Origin: Leguminivora glycinivorella
Taxonomy: Eukaryota > Arthropoda > Insecta > Lepidoptera > Tortricidae
NCBI RefSeq assembly: GCF_023078275.1
Contig: NC_062985.1
Location: 4,464,001 to 4,528,000, forward strand
Direction: 5' to 3'
Length of the DNA: 64,000 nucleotides
Shown here one piece after another: positions 54,249 to 63,464 of the stretch. Below the pieces are notes generated by a model that did no database searches, was not told where the DNA came from, and saw only the letters and a program-made list of their open reading frames with translations. Each line of letters starts with the position of its first letter. Positions within the stretch are counted from its first letter, which is position 1. The position numbers and the translations under genes are program-made.

Positions 54249-56589
54249 AAAAAGTTGATGTGACTGGAGAGTATACTGCTGACAAGTGGTATCGTTGTGA
54301 TCGGTAGACTTTACTGAGTACGAAATAATGACTTGTCGCATTCTCAGACTGTGGGGGGGTTAACTACGACGTCACAAAGATCGCGGTCCCGGGTTTCAAT
54401 TTTTTGCCAATTTGTCTAGAACCCCTTATCCAATTTTGAAAAATGAGGTGTCGAGATCGGATAATAAATAAGCAAACTACAAGCACATACCTGTAGGCGG
54501 GGAGTACCGCTTGACGCGCGTTTCCATACATTCGGCGTCTACCAAATTACACCTCGCGCAAAATTCGTTTCAAGCAGATATACCTCTAATCTTATTCATT
54601 GTAACCTATCAATATTGGTATAATTTGGAAGTACAATTAAAGTACTTTAAGAAACAATGTCAATCATTTTCTTAAAATCAATAATCGCCAGTCTGCGGTG
54701 GTTACAAAGGAAAAAAGTGGGTATGGAATTTGGCTGGTTTCCTAGGTTTGATACCCTAGACGAGTTTAACAGGGAAGGTAAAGGTGACATTTGGGTTGTT
54801 CTCTGGCCTAAAAGCTACACAGAGGGTCAGGGGAGAAAAAACTAGGGTTTAAGTTTAGTTTTAAGTTATTTTTTCTTTTATTTGTTGATTTTATTGTGTT
54901 TAATTTTTTTTGTAATTTTATCAAGGATACACGTTGGTTTCTTTTGCTGAAAATTCACTTTTTTATGAGAAATGTGATGAATTTCATGGCATTTTCCGAT
55001 AGAGACTAAAATTAACTTTCAAATAAGGCCACATATACATACTTTTACTTATATAATATTAAGGGTAATACCAAGTAATACCGTTTGAACTCAAACGATT
55101 TAGAGGTGCGGCTTTTTGACCCAGTAGGTATTAAAAAGTAATCTTAAAATCAAAACGATTAGACTTCGGTCGTTATACACATTAAATCACTAAAATGAAG
55201 TTACCTTTAATGTTTTAGTAATTATAATCATTACTTTTAGCCACTTTTCTCAGAACATAATTATTTGACAGAAGTCAAGATAACATTAAGAGCATATTTA
55301 TTATTAATAATGCGTTATAAATATGAAATAGTTGTTGGGGTACACTTGTTAAGTACATGCAGCTCCTGCAAATACACTCAGAGTCAAAAAATCACACATC
55401 TCAATCGTTTGCGTTGAAGCAGTATTGACCCACATATTAGAGAGCAGGGCGCGCAGGGCACCTCGTAACACTATGTGTGGCACTGAACCAGTGAAGTCAG
55501 GTCTATGGATTGCTACACTGCTGTCCCGCTTGCACTACTCCGCCGGGGCTATTACCCTTAATATTATATAAGTAAAAGTATGACTATGTGGCCTTATTTG
55601 AAAGTTAATTTTAGTCTCTATCGGAAAATGCCATGAAATTCATCGATTTTTTCATAAAAAAGGGCATTTTCACAAAAAGAAACCAGCGTGTATTCTTGAT
55701 AAAATTACAAAAAAATTAAACACAATAAAATCAACAAATAAAAGAAAAAATAACTTAAAACTAAACTTAAACCCTAGTTTTTCTTCCCCTGGCCCTCTGT
55801 GTAGCTTTCAGGCCAGAGAACAACCCATACTTGTCACCTTTACCTCCCCTTTTAAACTCGTCTAGGGTATCAAACCTAGGGAACCAGTCAAATTGAATCC
55901 CCGCTTTTTTCTTTGTAACCACCGTAGACTGGCGATTATTGATTTTAAGAAAATGGTTGATATTGTTTCTTAAAGGACTTTAATTGTACTTTCAAATGAT
56001 ACCAATATTGATAGGTTACAATGAATAAGATTAGAGGTATATCTGCTTGAAACGAATTTTGCGCGAGGTGTAATTTGGTAGACGCCCAATGTATGGGAAC
56101 GCGCGTCAAGCGGTACTCCCCGCCTACAGGTATGTGCTTGTAGATTGCTTATTTATTATCCGATCGTAGAAATTTCAAAAGCAACAGATAGCTTAATAAT
56201 GTAGCTAAATGATTTATATAACATATTTTTTAGCTAAGTGGCCGTTTTCATTGCCTTTTTGAGTCACAAAAATAAAAAAGAGAGTAAAAAAAAAGTATTT
56301 TTTGCATTATTGTTAATTAAAAAATAACTAACAAAACTATACTTTTCACTTATAATAAATCTTAATCAGCATGTTATACGCTTTCAATCGACACCTCATT
56401 TTTCAAAATTGGATAAGGGGTTCTAGACAAATTGGCAAAAAATTGAAACCCGGGACCGCGATCTTTGTGACGTCATAGTTAACCCCCCCACAGTCTGAGA
56501 ATGCGACAAGTCATTATTTCGTACTCAGTAAAGTCTACCGATCACAACGATACCACTTGTCAGCAGTATACTCTCCAGTCACATCAACT
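54249..56589. mobile_element. 2.3 kb near-palindrome with 0.8-1.0 kb arms
   Basis: AAAGTTGATGTGACTGGAGA at 54251 pairs with TCTCCAGTCACATCAACTTT ending at 56591. The pairing continues through GGTAGACTTTACTGAGTACG, GGGACCGCGATCTTTGTGAC (inverted), GTACTCCCCGCCTACAGGTA and TTTTAGTCTCTATCGGAAAA. The right arm has an extra segment of about 230 bp (56170-56400). The spacer (55070-55550) is unrelated. A 62-codon frame in the arm (54657-54845, MEFGWFPRFDTLDEFN) is mirrored in the other arm in altered form. No transposase is recognised. Confidence 0.88.
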
Positions 56590-56999
56590 TTAAAACTAGA
56601 CGACTTTTTTCAATTCCGCCGCCTTACTATATCATAATATATGTTTGTCAGAAAAATGATCATAGGTCTGTGTGCCTCCCTTTTTCTCTAACGTGAAGAA
56701 AAAGGACGGCATGTTGCCTATGATCATATTTCTATGATGAACATATATGATAGTGGACTATCGGCTGTAGGGTAAAACTAGGATCTTGGAAACGGCTCAA
56801 CTAGGAAGACTCAACGGCGTTTTCGGGCGAAAAGTCGATTTAGCTAGTTTTTTTTCTGTCACTGGGAAACCGTGGTTTATTTGTTTTTATATTTACTTAC
56901 TGAGCAAAACTTAGTTTTGCAGATATTAATGATAATAAGGAATATCACTAGTATTCCAAGTGTTTTACACCAGCTCTATAAAGTATCTCTTTTAGATAT

Positions 57000-57320
57000 T
57001 TTTCCAGTTAAATATTCTCACACTTCCTTGTCTATATATATATATATATGAAGTTGCATTGTATGTAAAGTATAACCCTGACCAATTCTCCTACTTCAAT
57101 AGTTATCGCCAACAATATAAATTAAAATCTAGACCATGTAATACAGCATTATTTGCAAAAAGCTTTTTTGGTATGGCGCCAAAAATTTATAATAAGTTAC
57201 ATAAAGAGATTTTACAGATTAATAATGTAAATAAATTTAAAAATATTAGATCTATCAAAAGTATCTGTAAATATTCATGTACATCATCATGGGCCTGTAA
57301 GTCTATTACAGACTATTAAA
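57000..57320 (+). mobile_element. LINE-derived C-terminal fragment
   Basis: A frame reading SRPCNTALFAKSFFGMAPKI and YNKLHKEI, in the style of the C-terminal end of insect non-LTR polymerases (a short arginine/leucine stretch, then G-x-K-x-x-N-x-L-P). No reverse transcriptase core is present, so it is a 3' remnant. Class assigned by resemblance only. Confidence 0.5.
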
Positions 57321-57448
57321 ACAGTGTCTTGTCAAGAGTAGAACGGCAGCGATTTTCATGGCTGTGTAAGCTAATACGGTAGCGGCAAACGCGATCACAA
57401 GCCATTCAAGTACATAAGCTTACTGGAACTAACCTTCTTGGTCCACAG

Positions 57449-57581
57449 CTATTCTTCATCAATCTACACGGTGTCGATCGGGAGTGCTTCTCAACATGGC
57501 CGGTTTCCTTGGTACGGCGAGATCTGTTCCTCAACCCTCGCCGTGGCTTACTCTTCAGGAGCTCGCCAGGATCAGAAAATA
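57449..57581 (+). CDS. PCSK1-like: Convertase exon 9
   Basis: Completes codon 356 (GG+C, Gly) and runs to codon 400. Acceptor GTCCACAG, donor GTAAGC. It codes YSSSIYTVSIGSASQHGRFP and WYGEICSSTLAVAYSSGARQ, the family block SIYT(I/L)SIxSA...PWYxExCSSTLATxYSSG. The cysteine pairs structurally in furins. GSASQHG is PC1/3-like. A second, degraded version of this exon lies 197 bp downstream (57779-57914). Confidence 0.93.
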
Positions 57582-57778
57582 GTAAGCTAAATTGTTCCAT
57601 AGAATCTAAAGAAATTCGTTAACAGCCAACACAGTGCTTCGCAATATGACCCTTTCTCCTTGTATGTTGAGGTCTTCAATCGCAAGGATCCATGGGCCAT
57701 AAGTGGGCCATAGCTTTGCTTGTTTGGAGATCAACATCTGTGTGGTGTCCCCCAATTTTTATTTTTTTTTTTTTATAG

Positions 57779-57914
57779 CTATTCTTTATCAATCTACACA
57801 GTGTCAATCGGGAGTGCCTCTCAACATCAACATGACCCGTTTCCCTGGTACGGGAAATGAGTTGAAAGCCTCGCTGTGGCTTACTCTTCAGGAGCTCGCC
57901 AGGTTCAGAAAATT
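57779..57914 (+). pseudogene. Duplicate of exon 9 with intact splice sites and one in-frame stop
   Basis: Aligns to exon 9 over its full length: CTATTCTTTATCAATCTACA at the start, GGCTTACTCTTCAGGAGCTC near the end. It has a 6-bp insertion (an extra CAACAT) and a 3-bp loss, so overall phase is kept (136 nt against 133). The acceptor has a long T run ending ATAG and the donor is GTAAGA. After WYGK a TGA stop replaces the ICSSTL region. Several differences are third-position changes. If included instead of exon 9 it would truncate the enzyme before the catalytic Ser; if included together with exon 9 it would shift the frame. Confidence 0.88.
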
Positions 57915-58169
57915 GTAAGATTTTAGAGGCGGACCAAGTGAAGCTTTTTAACTGCCTACGTAACTCTAACTGAAGCAGTACCAAAAGGGTTCCTAAGCTT
58001 ATTCATAACCTTACGAGGGACTCCACATAAATATTTTAAACGAGTGTGACCAAAAATGTTCTGGGTACCTACTGAGATAAAAAGATAGAATAAAGGACAT
58101 CAACCAGCCTACACTCTTGCACTTTGTTTAGTAGAATGTAATTTAGATGACTTACACGGCAGGGCCTAT

Positions 58170-58312
58170 TTTTCTTTAAAATTATTTTGGCTATATTCAA
58201 TATAAGTTCGCTTTTTAGCGATAAGACCGCCTGTTGTTACCTGCTTCTTAATAAAATCTCATCAATAAGTGGTGTACAATAAAGTATATATTATTATTAT
58301 TATTTGTTTCTT
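58170..58312 (+). mobile_element. LINE 3' end with (ATT)n tail
   Basis: TTTTTAGCGATAAGACCGCC, TGTTGTTACCTGCTTCTTAA, AAGTGGTGTACAATAAAGTA and an ATTATTATT tail, a familiar 3' end of insect non-LTR elements (AATAAA plus simple tail). Confidence 0.65.
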
Positions 58313-58325
58313 TACTTTTCTCAGC

Positions 58326-58479
58326 ACTCTAAGGAGAACTGGTGTAATGAAATCGAGCAACCAAGTGCATCTCATGTTAATGATCTCATAAAATTTGGTC
58401 TTCTTGACCTTCATTCTCTCGCTGAAGAGGAGTTAGGGATGTTTGAGAAACTGGCACTTGTTGGATATGGTTTTCTGTA
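58326..58479 (+). other. Unidentified 50-codon open segment with acceptor-like start
   Basis: After TTTCTTTACTTTTCTCAG an open frame of 50 codons (HSKENWCNEIEQPSASHVND, then LIKFGLLDLHSLAEEELGMF) ends at a TAA. It does not match the convertase. It may be a terminal exon of a nested or alternative transcript, or a transposon ORF end. I do not recognise it. Confidence 0.35.
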
Positions 58480-58692
58480 AGCTGTAAATCTGTCTGTAAG
58501 AATTTTCGGACTATTCTTATTATTATAAGTAAAGAAAAAAAAATCTGTTACGTATTTTACCACTTTGACCTATTTCAGCAACCGGCTGAATGGCATACGT
58601 CATTACATTACATTTGCTTAAAATGCAAATGTTTGAAAAGTAAATAGGTAAGTAGTTAAAAATAAGTATTTAAAAAATTTTGTCATTCGCAG

Positions 58693-58793
58693 GCAACAAC
58701 GGATACAAATGATTCGTGCACGCTGGACCATACCGGCACCTCAGCTGCCGCGCCTCTCGCAGCCGGCATCATAGCTCTCGCGTTGGAAGCAAA
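58693..58793 (+). CDS. PCSK1-like: Convertase exon 10: catalytic Ser exon
   Basis: Codons 401-433 plus two bases of codon 434. Acceptor ATTCGCAG, donor GTAAGA. It codes ATTDTNDSCTLDHTGTSAAA and then PLAAGIIALALEA. S417 in HTGTSAAAP is the nucleophile. Family consensus is HTGTSA(S/A)AP. TTD before a conserved Cys matches the convertase segment TTDLxxxCTExHTGTS. Confidence 0.96.
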
Positions 58794-59244
58794 GTAAGAC
58801 CTCTTCGTGATTTCTGTGAGCCTGGTACTTTGGACTGTACGGTCCGTTTCTCTTCCACATCTTCTACGGTCCATTCGCGCAGCATCTTTCATGTGCCGAA
58901 ATAATGTGATTCTTATAGCTTTTGGATGATTGCGTCAATTAAAAAAATAGTATACGAAATATACCTATACTAACCCTATTATTTATTCGAAAATAGGTAC
59001 ATAAATAATAAAAATAATAATATACTCGTACACAGTTGTACACCCAGCTTGTCAGCAGTAGAAAACCCGGGAAATTGAAAAATTCTATGAAAACCATTAG
59101 TGCTTACTCTTTTGAATTTTCCGCCTTTGTTTTGCTGCGAAACTGTGAGCCAGAATCAGCGAAAACCAGCGAAAATCTACCGATTTGACACTAAAAATAA
59201 AATTAGTTATTTTGACCGTATTTTTAGTAAGATTTTGATTCTAG

Positions 59245-59337
59245 CTCTAATCTAACTTGGAGAGACGTTCAACATCTAATTGCTTGGACTTCAGACTCCA
59301 GTACATTGGCAGGCAACCCCGGATGGCAAATCAATGA
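59245..59337 (+). CDS. PCSK1-like: Convertase exon 11: end of catalytic domain
   Basis: Completes codon 434 (AA+C, Asn) and ends in codon 465. Acceptor TTCTAG, donor GTAAGA. It codes NSNLTWRDVQHLIAWTS and DSSTLAGNPGWQIN. LTWRDxQHLxxxTS is diagnostic of convertases. NPGW and WTS are PC1/3-like (furins have a different stretch). A sequon N-L-T is conserved in the family. Confidence 0.95.
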
Positions 59338-59400
59338 GTAAGATTTATTTAAATAATTATGTTCGAAACAGTGGGGCAGGAAAAGTAACATCAGTGTGCG

Positions 59401-59501
59401 TAGCCGAATGCCCAAACGCAAACGCTTCACGATTCGTTCACGAATTTCACGATTCGCTCACGATTTGTGAGCGTTTCGTGAATCGTTTGTGCATTCGGCT
59501 A
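59401..59501. mobile_element. Family D MITE relative, 101 bp hairpin
   Basis: TAGCCGAATGCCCAAACGCA to GTGCATTCGGCTA. TCACGATTCGTTCACGAATT and AATCGTTTGTGC words pair across the centre. It shares its ends with copies 1 and 2, but the centre is shorter. Confidence 0.75.
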
Positions 59502-59969
59502 CGCACCCAGGATCAGTATCAGATATGTTCATAGCATTGTCTGTGGTAGAATGATCAGAAAATGAAAAAGTTGACTATCGTTTTTGGCGGACATATAAAT
59601 GAGTTTCAATTGTATGTTTCTTTGGACATTGCATAATGCACATTTACTTTAGGTACTATTTGTTTGTGTTCAAAAAGTGTTTGTAATCAAAAACAATGGT
59701 TGTAGTCAAAATCATCTGAAGAATCAGATATACTCGTAGAGTATAGAGTAGAGTAGTGTACTCAACTACTGCCTTATGACTTTTTTCGTCTGTGTTTTCC
59801 TCTCAAATGTGATGAAAAACATTGTATCCAAAATCAATCCTACTGCTGCTGTCGTGAATTAACACACTCATTTGTAATAATATGTATTCCCCTTACTACA
59901 TCCCATATTGCACAATTTAGGTATATGTACAGGTACTATTCATTTATTATTTTTATTTCCATTTTTCAG

Positions 59970-60089
59970 CGTCGGTCTTCGATTTGACGTTCGATTTGGC
60001 TTCGGTCTACTTAACGCTGAAGCCCTAGTGTCTAGAGCTCAGAACTGGATAACGGTTCCTGAGAAACTGACTTGCCACATACTACCACA
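59970..60089 (+). CDS. PCSK1-like: Convertase exon 12: catalytic domain to P domain junction
   Basis: Completes codon 465 (GA+C, Asp) and ends in codon 505. Acceptor TTTTTCAG, donor GTGAGC. It codes DVGLRFDVRFGFGLLNAEAL and VSRAQNWITVPEKLTC. RFGFGLLNAxALV closes the subtilisin fold, and VPEKxxC opens the P domain as in PC1/3. Confidence 0.95.
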
Positions 60090-60509
60090 GTGAGCATGTT
60101 CTCCTAATACTTTTACCGAAAATGTGACGAACAACGGGTCGTTGGGAAATTAACGGTTTCGTAAAAGTCAAACTTGGGGGACGGAAACAAAGGAAGGAGA
60201 GAGCGATTTCGATTTGCGAAACTAATGGATTTTCCCCAAATTTTCAACATTTTCTCTAAAATTGTGACATATTTGTACTTACTTTAAATACAATTTAATG
60301 ATAAGTACCTATAAATATGAAACAAATTGATCCCAGTGATCTAAGCTACCTACCCTAGGTAGCCTAGATCTAGTTACCCTAGAGCTGTAGGTACTTGTAG
60401 TACCTAGTCTACCTACTCTACCTTGGGTAGTTTAGATTACTTTTCAGTACAGATGGTGTTTTTTGTACGCACTAGTGCGAAAAGTGGTTCATTATATGCC
60501 AGGTCGAAA

Positions 60510-60660
60510 CTTCGAACTCATCTGTACTGAAAAAAGTCGTACGATACACGTGCGAAAAGGAAATTCGTAACTCGTGTCGATTTAAAACACTCCCTTCGGT
60601 CGTGTTTTAATTTATCGGCACTCATTTCGAACTTCCTTTTTTACGCACTTGTATCGTAAT
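60510..60660 (-). repeat. Family L dispersed repeat, copy 2
   Basis: CATCTGTACTGAAAAAAGTC, GTACGATACACGTGCGAAAA, GGAAATTCGTAACTCGTGTC and CGGTCGTGTTTTAATTTATC are the reverse complement of copy 1 at 3790-3960. A second, inverted CAGTACAGATG at 60446 suggests the element folds back. Confidence 0.65.
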
Positions 60661-60861
60661 GTACTATTATATCGATGATCGATGAGGTTAGTTTTCCCAA
60701 TCCGGTTTCTTGCAAAATTCAGTACTTAAAAGAACTTGTCAAACTCCTCTCCTATTTTTCCGAAGATCTTGTGACTAATTGTGATTGCGAGTCCTCTCCT
60801 AGTGTAGGTACTTATCGTCATTACTTTGAAAAAAAACTTGTATCTTCGTCTGTCAATGAAA

Positions 60862-61291
60862 TAGTTATTTGTTATACAAGGGGGCAAAGTTGTATTTTAA
60901 CGTCGAGTGTGGAATTGAAAAACGAGCAAGCGAAAGGATTCTATAGTTGAACCACGAGCGAAGCGAGTGGTTCGAGAATAGAATCCTGAACTTGCGAGTT
61001 TTTTAACACACGAGAAGTAAAATACATTTGCACCCGAGTGTAACACAAAACTTTTCCCCTCACTATAGCGAGGAAACTACAACGCAAAAAATGCGTTTAT
61101 CACTTGCTTCCAGTAGTTCACAGGTGGTAAATCATCTTTATTACTAGATTCACCTACTTTTATCAATTTTAAAGCAGTTAATTTGACTTTATTTAAGGTC
61201 AAATTACTTTACCCACTAGTGGATAAAATGCGTTTTTACCCGCTGGTATTAAAGGACAAAACACGTGTTTCCGAGCTAGTGAGGGGAAAAG
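60862..61291 (+). mobile_element. Family I element, copy 2
   Basis: TAGTTATTTGTTATACAAGG to CGAGCTAGTGAGGGGAAAAG, 430 bp, the same length and nearly the same sequence as copy 1 at 42800. It lies in intron 12, ending 136 bp before exon 13. Confidence 0.8.
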
Positions 61292-61427
61292 AAAATTGTA
61301 GTAAGTATGTATGGAATGCATATAGACTTACTGCGTTTTAACTTTGAGGAGAAGCATGAGATACGAGATTTTTTTCAAAGTAGTGACGGTATGTTGTGAA
61401 TTGTATAACTTATAACGAATTTTTCAG

Positions 61428-61585
61428 ATACAAAATCAATAATAAACTAACATCAGGGCAACAAGTAAACATTCATTTTGACGCCCACCACTGCCCAGTG
61501 AACTACGTCGAGCACGTGGAGTTCATTATAAACGTTCACTACAGCAAGCGGGGAGCGCTCGAGACGTATCTGACGTCTGCACGCG
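61428..61585 (+). CDS. PCSK1-like: Convertase exon 13: P domain (last exon in window)
   Basis: Completes codon 505 (CA+A, Gln) and runs to codon 557 plus one base. Acceptor TTTTTCAG, donor GTAAGT. It codes a beta-rich P-domain part with YVEHVEFIINVHYSKRGALE and TYLTSARG. The family shows (R/K)RGDL at this place; here residues 545-549 read K-R-G-A-L, so the Asp of the RGD motif is Ala. The P domain needs further exons (a W-F/S-H-W type core and a G-W-L-I stretch), none of which I can find before 64000. Confidence 0.92.
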
Positions 61586-61731
61586 GTAAGTACCTCGCTG
61601 GTTATGTGTCCCTAGTACATTGGCTCAACTGTTACGTTTGAGAGACGAAATAAGGTAGCGAAATTTCTCCTCAGAACCCCGAGACTGTTTTGTGTTCGTT
61701 AGAAATTTAGAACGTCGCTGTCAAATTTTTA

Positions 61732-61775
61732 TTTAACCCCCGACGCAAAAACGACGGGGTGTCATAAGTTGAACG

Positions 61776-61808
<33 letters not shown>

Positions 61809-61890
61809 ATGTGTCTGTCTGTGGCATCGTAGCTCCCGAACGGCTGAACCGATTTAGATTTAGTTTTTTTTAAAGCGGAAGTGTTCTTAG
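61732..61890 (+). mobile_element. Family C element fragment, copy 5
   Basis: AACCCCCGACGCAAAAACGA, AGTTGAACGTGTCTGTCTGT and GGCATCGTAGCTCCCGAACG. The far end is deleted after GGAAGTGTTCTTAGCCATGA. Confidence 0.75.
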
Positions 61891-63312
61891 CCATGAGCGT
61901 ATTGAACAATATTAGGTAAACAAAGCTTAAATATAATTTATTATAATGTTTTGTTTTGACATGTCACTTACGTTTTCTTTTCACCGTAGCTATCCATTTA
62001 GTTCTTTGATCCAATTTCCAGTGTGCTCTAAGAAACGCATAGAACGTGCAACGACTATTTATGCCATTATTTTTACAATTAACAACGAAACAACATTGAT
62101 GCCCCATATCAAACATTACACATTGTATTATATTTTATGAGTTTTGATAGATGACAACCACAATCAGTGTCGATTTTGACCACCGCAAGCACTGCGATCG
62201 CTTTGCTTACCCCCTCCATGCACTTCGCACGAAACCAATACAATGATAGATCTTAATAGGCACTAAACTAAGATACACTTATAATATGAAACTTAATATT
62301 ACTCAAAGGGTTAAGAACACAACCCCCTTTCTTCCCGTGGGTGTTGTAGAAATCATGTTATGTAGTTGGTATGAGTACCTACTACGGTTACTATCTTATT
62401 TGAACATTTTGAACTTATTCGAATTGTACGTAACGCCGCGCGATGAGTAGTGAATACTTTCTTATTTTCTATGTGCTCCTGGTACTGCGCCACAAATGTT
62501 ACGTTCGAGACGAAACGCAAGCAGCCAAGAAAAGCAAATCGAAAAAACTTCTTGTCAGTGTTGTCATTCGAGATTTTGTTTTTGGAGGTAGCTGCTTGAT
62601 TATAAAAATGAACTTCAATATTCTTTTTCGATATAAATTCACTTATCTAATTTTTGCAAAACAATTTATTATTTACATGCAAAATAATTTTAATCCTAAC
62701 GAATATTACTGATTTTATTTGTCGTTACACTTATTTCTGTACCTTTCCACAAACTGCCACTGTTTATGAAGAACGCTCCTGCTTTTTGGTTGTGATAATT
62801 CTGTGACACTGGCAACATTGGCTATGTTGCCATTGCTGTAAAATTAAATACACATATTCTTCCTCTAACTATACTGTGCCAATCAAAGATGCCAACAATC
62901 TGTGAAAAATAAATTATTTCTACGTTTTTGAAATTTGATTTATTTCTAAATTTAATTACAACACAGCCAAACAGCAAAATAAATAATGTAAGTATTGAAC
63001 TATTATGACGACGTGATGATAGTTAAACATCAGTACCTACGCCGCCTTGTTTCTTATGCTACCCTAGTACAAATGGCTCGACTGTTTCGTTTGAGCGACG
63101 GAATGAACTAGCGAAAAAAGCCTCCCACCACGAGAAAAATAATGGTTTCGTTCGAATGTCACCACTTGAGAATTTTAGAATGCTGCTTGCTGCTACTTTC
63201 GCATCCAACTGTTTTTTTTTTGGGCCTACAATGCACGAAATTCTGCAAAGTTAATGAAATTTATCAAATTACTTGTGCGCCATTTTCGTTAACTGATTTG
63301 TGATATGGGTAT

Positions 63313-63460
63313 TGGTTATTTGTTTTACAAAGGGGCAAAGTTGTTAAACAACCGCACGTGCCAAAATTGATTTTCGAGCAAGCGAAAGATTCCAATATTG
63401 AACCGCGAGCGTAGCGAGTGGTTCAAAATGTGGAATCTGAGGGTTTCAAGGCCTGAAGGT
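63313..63460 (+). mobile_element. Family H element fragment, copy 5
   Basis: GTTATTTGTTTTACAAAGGG, CAACCGCACGTGCC, GAGCAAGCGAAAGATTCCAA and GAGGGTTTCAAGGCCTGAAG. It stops where the next element begins. Confidence 0.7.
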
Positions 63461-63464
63461 TGGG

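Larger units (their letters stand above)
54186..57448 (+). other. Convertase intron 8
   Basis: Donor GTACGC, acceptor CCACAG. It holds a 2.3 kb near-palindrome (54249-56589), a short palindrome at 56628-56750 (ATCATAATATATGTTTGTCA...ATGAACATATATGAT) and a LINE fragment at about 57000-57320. Nothing else is seen. Confidence 0.8.
3071..61585 (+). other. PCSK1-like: Gene span: PC1/3-like proprotein convertase, 13 exons, 3' end outside window
   Basis: Thirteen exons at the positions listed below join into 1672 nt (557 codons plus one base) with no stop and with matching phases at all twelve junctions. Family knowledge: proprotein convertases are Ca2+-dependent serine endoproteases of the secretory pathway that cut prohormones and other precursors after dibasic sites. 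Visible parts in order are signal peptide, prodomain, S8/kexin catalytic domain and the start of the P domain. PC1/3-type signatures are CGVGVA, SWGPNDDG, TVEGPG, GSASQHG, NPGW, RFGFGLLNA and VPEK. The oxyanion residue is Asn, not the Asp typical of PC2, which argues against PC2. Furin-type enzymes are the nearest alternative. The rest of the P domain and the tail lie beyond position 64000. Exons are GC-richer than the AT-rich introns. Confidence 0.93.

Noticed and set aside
54106..54307. Reading exon 8 through to the stop at 54307 as coding
   Set aside because: The continuation has no family likeness, while splicing at 54186 to 57449 restores the CDGYSSSIYT block exactly.
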